A DNA stretch of 64,000 nt from a virus. Positions 1 to 6,806 of the stretch are shown here, piece after piece (the first letter of the stretch is position 1; every line of letters starts with the position of its first letter). The stretch covers positions 1 to 64,000 of IMG/VR virus record IMGVR_UViG_3300044999_000022; one strand, given 5' to 3'. The notes beneath the pieces were generated by a model. That model was not told where the DNA came from, did not search any database, and saw only the letters and a program-made list of their open reading frames with translations. A program made the position numbers and the translations under genes.

Positions 1-5
1 TTGTG

Positions 6-383
6 CTAGAGCGGCCAGCGTGGTTTGGGTAGCTGGACCTCGTCCTTTGCTGCTAGATGGAAACCCATTCCGCGACAGCATCGACAGTTGCGAACATTTG
101 CCAGCGGCGGCCCTATCCAGCCGCGGTTACCTCCTAGGTTTTTCTCCCGTCGTAGTTCCTTCGGGACGTCGCCCCACGCCGGGCGCCCATCAGCACGCGT
201 GAGCAGTGCTTGTGTACCTCCCGCACACTTGGAGCAGGGCCGCTTGAATAGGACGAGATTTGGGTTTATGAATACGATCTTGAAGTGCTCCCGCCACAGG
301 CGTCTCAGCAAGTAGCAAAATAGCGCTGCAGTGCTAAGGCAAAGCACAAGGAAGACGGCCCAGAGCCAGTAGAAAAAGGTCAT
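6..383 (-). CDS. Membrane-anchored protein with DnaJ-like zinc motifs
   Basis: 125 residues. An N-terminal hydrophobic helix (about residues 5-27) is followed by two cysteine clusters, CSKCAGG near residue 50 and CRCCRGMGF near residue 101. These resemble the CxxCxGxG repeats of DnaJ zinc domains, so the protein is probably a membrane-tethered zinc protein with its soluble part in the cytoplasm. The ATG overlaps the stop of the 41-codon gene at 380..505 (ATGA), which suggests coupled translation. No specific function recognised. Confidence 0.75.
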   Translation of the reverse strand: MTFFYWLWAVFLVLCLSTAALFCYLLRRLWREHFKIVFINPNLVLFKRPCSKCAGGTQALLTRADGRPAWGDVPKELRREKNLGGNRGWIGPPLANVRNCRCCRGMGFHLAAKDEVQLPKPRWPL

Positions 384-505
384 TCGGGCGCTCTTTCAGT
401 GCATATGTGACTGCCTACCCAGAGGCATTCGCATTGCTCGCACCAGTTCAGATGCATTCCGCACTCGATGCAGCGTTCCTCCGCGTCAACGCGCGGGAAC
501 AGCAT
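380..505 (-). CDS. 41-residue zinc-finger mini-protein
   Basis: A short gene starting MLFPRVDAEERCIECG with six cysteines: CIEC, then CEQCEC, then one further on. Its stop overlaps the next start in the ATGA arrangement used throughout this arm. Its start lies inside the last 58 bases of the DJ-1-like gene, whose own C-terminal tail looks non-conserved there. No clear Shine-Dalgarno was seen, so translation would depend on coupling. The cysteine spacing suggests a zinc ribbon. Function unknown. Confidence 0.6.
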   Translation of the reverse strand: MLFPRVDAEERCIECGMHLNWCEQCECLWVGSHICTERAPE

Positions 506-1140
506 AAGCGGGAGTCGCGGCGGCCTTGCTTCCGCTGCAGCTCTTGGAGGATCGGGATGTCTTTCCGTGGGATCGTCTTCTCTCGCCAGTCGCAGTCGGT
601 AAGGGTGTGGACCGGAGGCCGGCCTTCCATGAGGGCGACGAACTCCTCGGCCCAGATTTGAGTGGCCATCTGGTTCTCCGCCGTGACTACGTTGCCGTCC
701 CGGACCATAGATACTGGTGACAGGACGGCGCCTGCCCGTCTAAGCAGGTCTTTTTCGCGGATGAGCGGGAAACAAGTGACCGTCCGGCCTTTGATAGCCG
801 GTATGAGTACCGGTACGGTGATGCAGATAGCGGCGACAGGCTTGCCGAATGCCGCGAAGGCCCTTACGTACTCCAGTGCCTGCAGATTAGTCCAGTATGC
901 CTCCGAGTCTCTCATGGTACCGGACGTAAACATCAGACCGTCGAAGGTGTCCGGATCGGGCGGGGAGTCATAGATGGTCTGCTTGAGCCGGCGCTTGTCC
1001 CCGGTTACCTCATCCTCGATGACGGTATCCGTCGATCGGACCTCGAACGTATGACCGGCGCTCTTGATGACACTCAGTGCAGTGAAGAGCTCGTTGCCGC
1101 TTAAATTGAAGTGACAACAACAGACGTTGAGCACTCTCAT
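448..1140 (-). CDS. DJ-1/PfpI-like (glutamine amidotransferase fold) protein
   Basis: 230 residues. The core reads like the DJ-1/PfpI family: FDGLMFTSGTMRDSEAYW, then FGKPVAAIC with the nucleophile-elbow cysteine at residue 106, then IKGRTVTCFP and VRDGNVVT. In family members that Cys is often followed by His-Gly; here it is followed by Ile-Thr, so the usual dyad is altered and the activity (hydrolase, glyoxalase-like or other) cannot be assigned. The start is supported by AGGAGGTGATTTAGA before ATG, which overlaps the end of the HNH gene. The last ~25 residues overlap the next small gene and may not be conserved. Confidence 0.75.
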   Translation of the reverse strand: MRVLNVCCCHFNLSGNELFTALSVIKSAGHTFEVRSTDTVIEDEVTGDKRRLKQTIYDSPPDPDTFDGLMFTSGTMRDSEAYWTNLQALEYVRAFAAFGKPVAAICITVPVLIPAIKGRTVTCFPLIREKDLLRRAGAVLSPVSMVRDGNVVTAENQMATQIWAEEFVALMEGRPPVHTLTDCDWREKTIPRKDIPILQELQRKQGRRDSRLCCSRALTRRNAASSAECI

Positions 1141-1141
1141 T

Positions 1142-1618
1142 CTAAATCACCTCCTGACAGCCGCAATCGGTAGGCGGCTCTCCATGACGTTCTAGAAACG
1201 CCTTATGATAGGCTTCGATCGCCTCTTCGCGCGTGCCGAACTGTCCTACGTAGATGTTACTGCTCAGCGCTGCGCGCCAGCGTGTCTTGAACTTCCTGAC
1301 TCCCCGGTGGCCTGACGTGTTAGAGCTGGGCAGCTTACTGCGGGCTGCGTTGTGACGGTGATTGGTCTCTTGCAGGTTGGACCTAGTGTTGTCGAGGCCG
1401 TTGTTATTGATGTGGTCCGTCATTGCGCGTCCGGTAAGGAATGAGTGCATGCCTCTAGGTAGCTGCGCACGTAGTGCGTACCAGTGGCCGTTAATGAAGG
1501 CAGCCGCCCAGTTGAATTGGATCACGCGGCGGTAATCCTCAGGGCTGACTAGTGCAATCTTGTCCTGTGTCAGCAGGACTAGGGCCGCGATGTCTCGTTT
1601 AGTGCGCATCCGCCTCAT
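1142..1618 (-). CDS. HNH endonuclease with AP2-like DNA-binding domain
   Basis: 158 residues from the chosen ATG. A start 96 bases upstream in the same frame is open, but AAGGGCGAG precedes this ATG and the upstream part is better explained by the small overlapping gene. It contains an HNH_3-like core (DHINNNGLDNTRSNLQ, then HRHNAARSK) and then an AP2-like segment (SGHRGVRKFKTRWRAAL, then VGQFGTREEAIEAYHKA). This is the architecture of free-standing homing endonucleases of phages, which cut DNA site-specifically and spread their own gene. No intron was identified. Confidence 0.85.
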   Translation of the reverse strand: MRRMRTKRDIAALVLLTQDKIALVSPEDYRRVIQFNWAAAFINGHWYALRAQLPRGMHSFLTGRAMTDHINNNGLDNTRSNLQETNHRHNAARSKLPSSNTSGHRGVRKFKTRWRAALSSNIYVGQFGTREEAIEAYHKAFLERHGEPPTDCGCQEVI

Positions 1619-1721
1619 CTCGCCCTTTGCAGTCTTCTGGACAGAGTTCCTGAACCTGGTGGCCGTGAGCTGTATAGAACAGGGCGGCGTACCGCTGCAT
1701 GAACCAGTAGTCATCGTCCAT
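1599..1721 (-). CDS. 40-residue small protein
   Basis: Begins MDDDYWFMQRYAALFYTAHG at an ATG that overlaps the stop of the preceding gene as TAATG, and ends inside the start of the HNH gene. AGGAGATCGAGG lies upstream. The coupled arrangement and the aromatic-rich sequence favour a real gene over a 5' extension of the HNH protein. No family recognised. Confidence 0.5.
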   Translation of the reverse strand: MDDDYWFMQRYAALFYTAHGHQVQELCPEDCKGRDEADAH

Positions 1722-2134
1722 TACTCTGCCTCGATCTCCTTGACGTGCTCGTCCTCATCGTCGAGATCCGGGATGTCCTCATCGCGGTCCCCGCCGTACG
1801 TGCCGGCAGGTACAGTGTTGACCTTGACTTTGGTGATGTCGTTATGCTGCTCGTTGGGGACGCCGTTCTCGTCCAGATCCGTGCGCGCGAGGAAGATCTC
1901 GCCGCCGCGCTGGAAGAGCTGGATGGGCAGCTCGTGGTTGCGGATGTATGCGTTGAGGCTAGAGCTCAGGCTCATGAGGGACTGCTGTACACCCGTGCGG
2001 TCGAGCTGGGCGACAGGCTTACCGGTCTCGAGGTATGCCTTAAGGATAGGGTAGGACACCCGCCCACGGTGTGCGGTGCGGAAGTTGGGAACGTCTTCGG
2101 GCTTGACGTCGATGAAGCGGACCATTGCGGACAC
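1721..2134 (-). CDS. Hypothetical protein with acidic C-terminus
   Basis: 137 residues from a GTG preceded by GAAAGGCAAGG; an ATG three codons later is also well placed. The middle (TGVQQSLMSLSSSLNAYIRN, then GGEIFLARTDLD) has the helix-then-hairpin outline seen in three other small genes of this arm (6807, 9165, 11575), though similarity is weak. The C-terminus is rich in Asp and Glu. First gene after the promoter at 2162..2190. Possibly a small nucleic-acid-binding protein; function not known. Confidence 0.75.
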   Translation of the reverse strand: MSAMVRFIDVKPEDVPNFRTAHRGRVSYPILKAYLETGKPVAQLDRTGVQQSLMSLSSSLNAYIRNHELPIQLFQRGGEIFLARTDLDENGVPNEQHNDITKVKVNTVPAGTYGGDRDEDIPDLDDEDEHVKEIEAE

Positions 2135-2161
2135 CCTTGCCTTTCTTCCTGTCTTAGTTAT

Positions 2162-2190
2162 ATTATACTTCAGACTTCGAAGAAAAGCAA
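2162..2190 (-). promoter_or_regulatory. Sigma70-like promoter
   Basis: On the minus strand TTGCTT (2185..2190), a 17-base spacer and TATAAT (2162..2167). It lies just upstream of the gene starting at 2134 and overlaps the 3' end of the helix-turn-helix gene. An imperfect dyad (GTCT...AGAC) spans the -10. Confidence 0.65.
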
Positions 2191-2498
2191 GAGATATAAA
2201 TAGTTAACTTTAGAAACGACAGATCACTTAGGCAGATGCCGCCTGAGCAAGCGCACGTGCAGCGGTCTTCAGGGACTTCGAGGTGGTTCATTAGGGCTCG
2301 AATGACTCGCATGTATCGCTCCCATAGTATGGAGGTAGATGGAAGCCAGCGAAGTTCCCATTCAAACACGCCTGAGCGGTTTATTCCTAGAGCTAGCGAG
2401 ATTGTGCGGCCGCGAAAGCCACAGTCTTCGCGAATTGTTCTAAACCGCCCGAGTCGCTGCCACTCGTGAAATTCTAGGATGGTTGTAGGTACTTCCAT
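2163..2498 (-). CDS. XRE-type helix-turn-helix protein
   Basis: 111 residues. Residues 15-75 follow the XRE pattern: RFRTIREDCGFRGRTISLAL, then GINRSGVFEWELRW, then a further helix (WERYMRVIRALMNHL). This matches repressors and Cro-like DNA-binding proteins. The last 30 residues are cysteine-rich and not part of that fold. The ATG overlaps the stop of the previous gene (TAATG). It is the only phage-repressor-like protein seen and could act on one of the dyads at the promoters here, but that is inference. Confidence 0.65.
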   Translation of the reverse strand: MEVPTTILEFHEWQRLGRFRTIREDCGFRGRTISLALGINRSGVFEWELRWLPSTSILWERYMRVIRALMNHLEVPEDRCTCACSGGICLSDLSFLKLTIYISCFSSKSEV

Positions 2499-2932
2499 TA
2501 CTTCTCGTTCAGTCGGGGTGTCTTGCGGAATGCGGGTGGGACGTCCTGTAGTTCTTGGTTGGCTTGCTCTACAGCGACGAGCTCGTATGGGAGCTTTGTG
2601 GTCCGGAGGTACTCGCGGATGAGATCCGGCATGGATCTCTCTCCGCGCCTAACGGATGCGTCGTCTTCTCCCAGCAGGAAGGCGGCGAGCATGTCAAAGC
2701 GGGCGTAGACGGCGGCCGTACCCTTTTCGATTGACGCTATCTGTATATCGTTGTACTCCTTTAGGCCTTCCTCGACGGTATGCTCGATGCGATGCCTGAT
2801 CTCTTCGCTGCCGGTGTACTTCCTGGCCTCGTCGATCAGCCTAGTCATGTCCTTGACAAGGGCGTGCCCTTCCCGAATGACCTTGCGCTGCTCCATCAGG
2901 AGGTCGCGAAGTTCCTGCCAATCATCACTCAT
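2498..2932 (-). CDS. Hypothetical helical (coiled-coil-like) protein
   Basis: 144 residues from an ATG that overlaps the upstream stop (ATGAGTGA) and follows GAGGAGACCTCCA. It starts MSDDWQELRDLLMEQRKVIR. The first 80 residues are charged and helical, probably coiled coil; residues 85-140 (VYARFDMLAAFLLGEDDASV) look globular. No family recognised. Confidence 0.75.
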   Translation of the reverse strand: MSDDWQELRDLLMEQRKVIREGHALVKDMTRLIDEARKYTGSEEIRHRIEHTVEEGLKEYNDIQIASIEKGTAAVYARFDMLAAFLLGEDDASVRRGERSMPDLIREYLRTTKLPYELVAVEQANQELQDVPPAFRKTPRLNEK

Positions 2933-3077
2933 TGGAGGTCTCCTCAAGCCAGGAGGTAAGGGCGTCGATAGCTTGGGCCGCTTGGGAGCGGGACAGGCAG
3001 AGATAGAAGTCGCCGTTGTGGAGGTCGACGGCGACGCCCTTGGGAGCCTCCGGGCACTTATCGGCAAATACTGCCAT
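2925..3077 (-). CDS. 50-residue hypothetical protein
   Basis: Starts MAVFADKCPEAPKGVAVDLH at an ATG fused to the stop of the upstream membrane-protein gene (TAATG). It has a short beta segment (GDFYLCLS) and then one helix (SQAAQAIDALTSWLEE). Function unknown; the operon position and coupled start support expression. Confidence 0.7.
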   Translation of the reverse strand: MAVFADKCPEAPKGVAVDLHNGDFYLCLSRSQAAQAIDALTSWLEETSNE

Positions 3078-3277
3078 TAGTGGATCTCCTGTCCTAGGCC
3101 GACGAGAAAGACTGCGACGCCGCCGATCGTGAGGATGATGCCTGGGATCGCTCCAGCAAGGGCTCCCAGTTCCCAGTCGAGGGCTCCGAGAAGCGCTACT
3201 AGAAGAAAGGCGATAATGATGCCTCCTGGAGGGCAACACAGGCCGATGATCATGAGCAGGTCGAAGTGTAGTGTCAT
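3077..3277 (-). CDS. Small two-helix membrane protein
   Basis: 66 residues with two hydrophobic segments (LLMIIGLCCPPGGIIIAFLL and GIILTIGGVAVFLVGL). GGAGGAAGC precedes the ATG, which overlaps the stop of the upstream gene (ATGA). This frame is also the open 3' end of the longer reading frame 3077..3985; the good ribosome site argues that it is translated on its own. Confidence 0.65.
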   Translation of the reverse strand: MTLHFDLLMIIGLCCPPGGIIIAFLLVALLGALDWELGALAGAIPGIILTIGGVAVFLVGLGQEIH

Positions 3278-3985
3278 GCTTCCTCCGTTGGGACGGCGAG
3301 GTAGCCCGTTAGCGTCCATATTCGGCCTTTGCCCTCGGCTGAGAATATGGGGTCGGGCATCTGCGGGTAGTAGCGCGCGTGTGCTACAAGCGTGTTGACG
3401 ATCTTCCAGTCGGGCGACTCGGATAGAAACGGTTCGGAGGACAGGATCACGACGAGATCGCCTGGTTCGGGGCGGGGCTCCCAGGTGCTCCACGGTAGGG
3501 ACTGTATCGCCCGCCCATAAGTGCTTGCCGTCGATGCTTCTTGGACTGCCACCTGGCTCCTCCCTAGTAAAGTAGACCTCGTAGTAGTCGTATAGGACCG
3601 CCCAGACGGTATCCTCGTCCCCCGTCTGTGTCAGCTTCTCGAGAAGCATCCAGGCAGCTGTCCCACTACAATCCCACCAGCAGAGGTCGTCGCCGAGAAT
3701 GAGGCAGTCTTCTATAACCGACCAGCCTTCGCGTTCCGTGCGCGAATGGAACCCGATGACGTTAGCGATAACCTGTATACCCTTGCGCCAAATGCCTATT
3801 GAGACTGGGCGGTCTGTAGGCCATCGGACGAGGTCGAACGTTACGGCTCCCGCGGGACCTTCTAGGACCCATATCCGTATAGTCTCGACACCTACCTGGT
3901 CAAGGCGGTGCCAACACTTCAGGCCCTGGAACTCTGTCCGGATCGGCCGCACTGCACGGAGCAGCGCTGGCAGGTTATCGGCCAT
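3077..3985 (-). CDS. Hypothetical protein, probably frameshifted after ~165 residues
   Basis: The frame is open for 302 codons. Only about the first 165 residues look like protein (for example ETIRIWVLEGPAGAVTFDLV, then LCWWDCSGTAAWMLLEKL, then YDYYEVYFTREEP). From about 3490 to 3280 it is arginine-rich, typical of a non-coding frame, while the frame at 3274..3552 takes over. It then runs in phase into the small membrane protein at 3277. The start ATG lies inside the end of the upstream gene. The true product is probably residues 1-165 joined to the 3274 frame. Not recognised. Confidence 0.5.
   Translation of the reverse strand: MADNLPALLRAVRPIRTEFQGLKCWHRLDQVGVETIRIWVLEGPAGAVTFDLVRWPTDRPVSIGIWRKGIQVIANVIGFHSRTEREGWSVIEDCLILGDDLCWWDCSGTAAWMLLEKLTQTGDEDTVWAVLYDYYEVYFTREEPGGSPRSIDGKHLWAGDTVPTVEHLGAPPRTRRSRRDPVLRTVSIRVARLEDRQHACSTRALLPADARPHILSRGQRPNMDANGLPRRPNGGSMTLHFDLLMIIGLCCPPGGIIIAFLLVALLGALDWELGALAGAIPGIILTIGGVAVFLVGLGQEIH
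3274..3552 (-). CDS. Hypothetical protein (may be the 3' part of the gene upstream)
   Basis: 92 residues from a GTG with GGGAGGAG five bases upstream. The second half (GDLVVILSSEPFLSESPDWK, then KGRIWTLTGYL) looks like ordinary protein; the first 20 residues do not. The frame starting at 3985 looks like protein up to about 3490 and then degrades just as this frame improves. A single frameshift between them, natural or a sequence error, is therefore as likely as two separate genes. Confidence 0.6.
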   Translation of the reverse strand: MAVQEASTASTYGRAIQSLPWSTWEPRPEPGDLVVILSSEPFLSESPDWKIVNTLVAHARYYPQMPDPIFSAEGKGRIWTLTGYLAVPTEEA

Positions 3986-4092
3986 AAGCCGCGGAGCCCT
4001 TTAGTGAGGTACCACCCTATTGCGATGTAGACGATGACTCCTCCGAGTATCGCAGAAGCGATGCACAGCAGGATCCATGCATAGGTCGGCAT
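3919..4092 (-). CDS. 57-residue single-pass membrane protein
   Basis: ATG preceded by GGAGGGGCAACGTG and overlapping the upstream stop (TGATG). One hydrophobic helix (WILLCIASAILGGVIVYIAI) is followed by a basic tail with four cysteines. The last 22 codons overlap the start of the next gene in another frame. Function unknown. Confidence 0.65.
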   Translation of the reverse strand: MPTYAWILLCIASAILGGVIVYIAIGWYLTKGLRGLWPITCQRCSVQCGRSGQSSRA

Positions 4093-4340
4093 CACGTTGC
4101 CCCTCCGAGTTCGCCCAATACTGTCCCGGTCCTTGGACACAGCCACATGAGATACCATCCACCGCTCCGTTTCTCGTACTTGATGTCTAGCTGCTTATCG
4201 CCGTTATATGGATGGCTGTATCCGCAGTTCTTGCAGTACAACCCGTGAGACCTCGGGAGAGGGCGCTCCCGCTGACTGATCCGCCATCTAAGATAGTCTG
4301 TCCAGCGGTCCGGTAGCGGGAGCGACTCTCCGTTCATCAT
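4092..4340 (-). CDS. 82-residue zinc-ribbon-like protein
   Basis: Start chosen at the ATG overlapping the upstream stop (ATGATG). An arginine-rich N-terminal half (RWTDYLRWRISQRERPLP) is followed by YCKNCGYSHPYN and a single later cysteine (WLCPRTGT), an incomplete zinc-ribbon pattern. No family recognised. Confidence 0.7.
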   Translation of the reverse strand: MMNGESLPLPDRWTDYLRWRISQRERPLPRSHGLYCKNCGYSHPYNGDKQLDIKYEKRSGGWYLMWLCPRTGTVLGELGGAT

Positions 4341-4636
4341 GCCTGCCTTGAGCGTACGTAGCGCGTAAAGTGGATCTGAATCGGCGCAGTGTTCTCGGCT
4401 AGCCATGCATAGGCTGCTGTGAAGCGCGCCAGCGTGTCGCTATACACGGTTACAACATCCGTCGCCCAGTCGATGTCGGCTTCTGAGTCTGCAGTCCAGT
4501 GTTCGACGAGCCAGCCGTAAAAGTCCGCTGCCTCCCCGAGGCCGCTGCTCGAGATGTTCTCGCCCTCGTAGCGGCCCTGATCTGACATTTCCTTGATAGA
4601 GTCGAACTCGACGGTGAGTATCCACCCGTCGGTCAA
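4337..4636 (-). CDS. 99-residue acidic hypothetical protein
   Basis: TTG start with AGGAGG at the right distance (AGGAGGACAGATTG). Acidic, with many Trp and Tyr (AADFYGWLVEHWTADSEADI, then FTAAYAWLAENT). Acidic aromatic-rich small proteins of phages are sometimes inhibitors of host enzymes, but nothing in the sequence identifies a target. Confidence 0.7.
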   Translation of the reverse strand: MTDGWILTVEFDSIKEMSDQGRYEGENISSSGLGEAADFYGWLVEHWTADSEADIDWATDVVTVYSDTLARFTAAYAWLAENTAPIQIHFTRYVRSRQA

Positions 4637-4645
4637 TCTGTCCTC

Positions 4646-4897
4646 CTAGCCGTCCTCGTCTTTAAGTTTAGGGGGTAGCTTGCCGAGCTCCCGCAGGAGG
4701 TCATCGGCCTCGTCTATTCTAATGACCTTGCGTCCACATTGGCACGTGTATGTCGGTAGGCGACCCCTTCGGATATAACCGTATACCTGCGGCGACTGTA
4801 CAGGACGTATCTTGCTGTATTGGACTGGGGTTGCAAACGGCTGGTCTTCGACCTCATCCGCTCGCATCTGCCGAATAGTCTCGTCGATGTCAGGCAA
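4646..4897 (-). CDS. MerR/excisionase-like helix-turn-helix protein
   Basis: Start chosen at a TTG with GGGGAGGGG upstream, overlapping the stop of the preceding gene; an ATG 36 bases upstream is possible. The middle (VQYSKIRPVQSPQVYGYIRR, then GRLPTYTCQCGRKVIRIDEA) matches the winged HTH of small phage DNA-binding proteins in which a target is read by a VYGYIRRGRLP helix. A CxC pair sits in the wing. A small transcription or recombination regulator is likely. Confidence 0.65.
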   Translation of the reverse strand: MPDIDETIRQMRADEVEDQPFATPVQYSKIRPVQSPQVYGYIRRGRLPTYTCQCGRKVIRIDEADDLLRELGKLPPKLKDEDG

Positions 4898-5138
4898 TAA
4901 GCCCCTCCCCGTTATCACGTCCGACGTACTCATAGGCGACGTGGCGAACGTTAGGGCAGCTGCAGGTTCGCGAGTCATCACGCTTGTATACTTCAGAGGG
5001 CAGCATAGGAAACATGTTCCATTGTGTAAGGTATCCCGGAGTGCCGGATGGGGGGAACTTGAAGAGCTTAGGCGGGTCCTCCCATTCGACTTCCGCTCCG
5101 TCTTGCGGCCCCCACTGCATGCAAAGAATGTAGGTCAT
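4890..5138 (-). CDS. 82-residue hypothetical protein
   Basis: Starts MTYILCMQWGPQDGAEVEWE with the ATG overlapping the upstream stop (CAATGA). Rich in Pro, Trp and Tyr, with a CSC cluster near residue 60. No family recognised; coupled position only. Confidence 0.7.
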   Translation of the reverse strand: MTYILCMQWGPQDGAEVEWEDPPKLFKFPPSGTPGYLTQWNMFPMLPSEVYKRDDSRTCSCPNVRHVAYEYVGRDNGEGLIA

Positions 5139-5350
5139 TGATAGTACTCGTGCACCGTCAGTTGACTGAACCGGAGAATGGCTAGGTACTGCTCTTGGGT
5201 TAGGGTTACTTGTCCGTAGCCGGGACGGCTAATCTCTACGGTAAGGTCGCTGTTCGTCTTGAAGGTAACGCCGCTTGCTGTGATCGATACCTCTGGGACA
5301 ACGTGCGCTATGGGCACGGACGGGATGTTCGCGTTAGTCAGTTCGCTCAT
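5135..5350 (-). CDS. 71-residue hypothetical protein behind a structured leader
   Basis: Starts MSELTNANIPSVPIAHVVPE with GGAAGGAAGAG upstream. Mostly beta (SITASGVTFKTNSDLTVEIS) with a final helix. The ribosome site lies immediately 3' of a long inverted-repeat element (5370..5476), so translation may be controlled by RNA folding. Function unknown. Confidence 0.7.
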   Translation of the reverse strand: MSELTNANIPSVPIAHVVPEVSITASGVTFKTNSDLTVEISRPGYGQVTLTQEQYLAILRFSQLTVHEYYQ

Positions 5351-5369
5351 TGCTCTTCCTTCCCTCAAG

Positions 5370-5476
5370 GTCCCGCTCGAGCCTATGTAGTCCAACGCAT
5401 GCCGTACGGACTACTATTCAGTTGTCGTGGCGCCGCTCCCGCCGTTCACACGGGCGCGACGTAGCTCGAGCGGGAC
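5370..5476 (-). ncRNA. Predicted three-way-junction RNA element in a leader
   Basis: The 138 bases between the NlpC/P60 gene and the next gene have no convincing reading frame but strong dyads on the minus strand. An outer 13-base-pair stem GTCCCGCTCGAGC (5464..5476) pairs with 5370..5382. Inside are a hairpin GTCGCGCC/GGCGC(CA)CGAC (5424..5460) and a perfect 7-base-pair hairpin GTAGTCC/GGACTAC (5387..5414). The Shine-Dalgarno of the 71-residue gene follows at once. It could be a riboregulator, a processing signal or an attenuator. Called from base pairing only; no known RNA family recognised. Confidence 0.5.
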
Positions 5477-5488
5477 GTTCAGGGGAGG

Positions 5489-5956
5489 TTAAACGATGCG
5501 GAAGGCCATCGTCGGCACCCACCCCCAGCCCCACTGATACCATCCAACCCGAGTACCTGGCTCCTCGGCCTGGAACGCGATGTGGTACCATCTGGTGTCG
5601 AAGGTAACATGGCCCGAGCCGAAGAACAGGACGTCGCCTCGGCGGGCATCTTCTAGCGAGATGCGCTCGAAGTGTCCCTCTCCCATTGTGGCGAGCATCT
5701 CGTATGTGTCCCGACCGATCCAGATTCCCGTCGCCTTCTTGACGGCGGTAGACACGAGACCTGAACAGTCGTATGTATACGGGCCCGTAGCCCCGTACTG
5801 ATACCAGTCGCCGGTAGCGTTAGCCTCGGCCCAGCTGAGCGCCGCTCCTCCGTAGTTCGGAGCGGTGCTTGCCTGTGCCGTGACTTGAGGGCCGACGGTC
5901 AGCCCTGCTAGGGTGAGGCAGCCGGCCATGACGAGGTGGCGCCAGTCAGCACCCAT
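5489..5956 (-). CDS. Exported NlpC/P60 peptidoglycan endopeptidase
   Basis: 155 residues from an ATG with TGGAGGCCGTACG upstream, overlapping the end of the LysM gene. A signal-like segment (LVMAGCLTLAGLTVGPQVTA) ends near residue 31. The catalytic Cys is at residue 64 in YTYDCSGLVS, followed by ARRGDVLFFG and GSGHVTF with the likely His. Such C40 peptidases cut peptide stems of peptidoglycan. With the neighbouring LysM/Rpf-like protein it forms a wall-remodelling pair apart from the lysis cassette. Confidence 0.85.
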   Translation of the reverse strand: MGADWRHLVMAGCLTLAGLTVGPQVTAQASTAPNYGGAALSWAEANATGDWYQYGATGPYTYDCSGLVSTAVKKATGIWIGRDTYEMLATMGEGHFERISLEDARRGDVLFFGSGHVTFDTRWYHIAFQAEEPGTRVGWYQWGWGWVPTMAFRIV

Positions 5957-6752
5957 CGTACGGCCTCCAGTTGTCCTCGCCTCCGCGGGCCATTGCGTTG
6001 CCGAACACTCGGTTCTGTTCGGCGACCGATGCGTGTCCGAAGTCGGCCGGTGAACCACCGTAGGCGGCCCAGGTGGACGCGCTGAACTGGTACAGGCCGT
6101 AGTGGCCAGTCGAGTTCATCACCTGTGACTGGCCGCCGGATTCCCGGGCGATCACGCATGCCTGGAAGCTGCCGTCGCCGGCAGTCGAGACGGCCTGGTT
6201 GTAGGGCGACGATGTCGCGCTGTAACCCGGCGGGTTCTGGACCGCGCTCTGATAGGCAGCCAGCGTCTGCCTCGCGCGGTTAACGGCATTGACGGCCGCT
6301 CCATACGCGGGGTGGCTGGCGAGGGTGGCCTTGAGTTCCTGGCCCGGCTCGATCAGGTTGGGGTTCTGGCCGATGACCCGCTCGTTGGAGGCATACAACC
6401 AGGGCCACTTGTCCGGGTTGCCGAACAGCTTTTGGGAGATGCCTGACAGGGTATCGCCGGCCTTGACGACGTAGTCCGTGATGGCCGCTGGAGCGTACTT
6501 GCGGAGCGGTGTGGTGTAGAAGTGTGGGTGGAACAGTTGCGTATTTGAGCTGGCGCTGTCATTGGAGACGAGCGCTACGTGAGAGCTGGGAGTTGTTACT
6601 GCTGATTGCGATGCGACTACCAATGCGGTTACAGCGAGTGCACCCCCCGCGGTTGCCGCCGCCCTGACTACAGGGTGAGGCGTGGCGGGGGCTACGTGGC
6701 GTCCAGGCTTAACTATGCCTGCGTGTCGGCCACGTCGTGTCTTGCTATGCAT
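5946..6752 (-). CDS. Exported LysM plus Rpf/transglycosylase-like wall enzyme
   Basis: 268 residues. Basic N-terminus and hydrophobic segment (about 30-50: AAATAGGALAVTALVVASQS), then a LysM domain at 93-140 (DYVVKAGDTLSGISQKLFGN). The C-terminal domain from about 190 has IARESGG with Glu204 as likely acid, then GHYGLYQFSASTWAAYGG. This is the order of lytic-transglycosylase/resuscitation-promoting-factor-like proteins of actinobacteria. It would bind and cleave glycan strands outside the membrane. GAAAGG precedes the ATG. Confidence 0.85.
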   Translation of the reverse strand: MHSKTRRGRHAGIVKPGRHVAPATPHPVVRAAATAGGALAVTALVVASQSAVTTPSSHVALVSNDSASSNTQLFHPHFYTTPLRKYAPAAITDYVVKAGDTLSGISQKLFGNPDKWPWLYASNERVIGQNPNLIEPGQELKATLASHPAYGAAVNAVNRARQTLAAYQSAVQNPPGYSATSSPYNQAVSTAGDGSFQACVIARESGGQSQVMNSTGHYGLYQFSASTWAAYGGSPADFGHASVAEQNRVFGNAMARGGEDNWRPYDGC

Positions 6753-6806
6753 CTAGTCGAACCTTTCATGCGGGGATATGTTCACTGAAGAACTGATGAG
6801 AACAAT

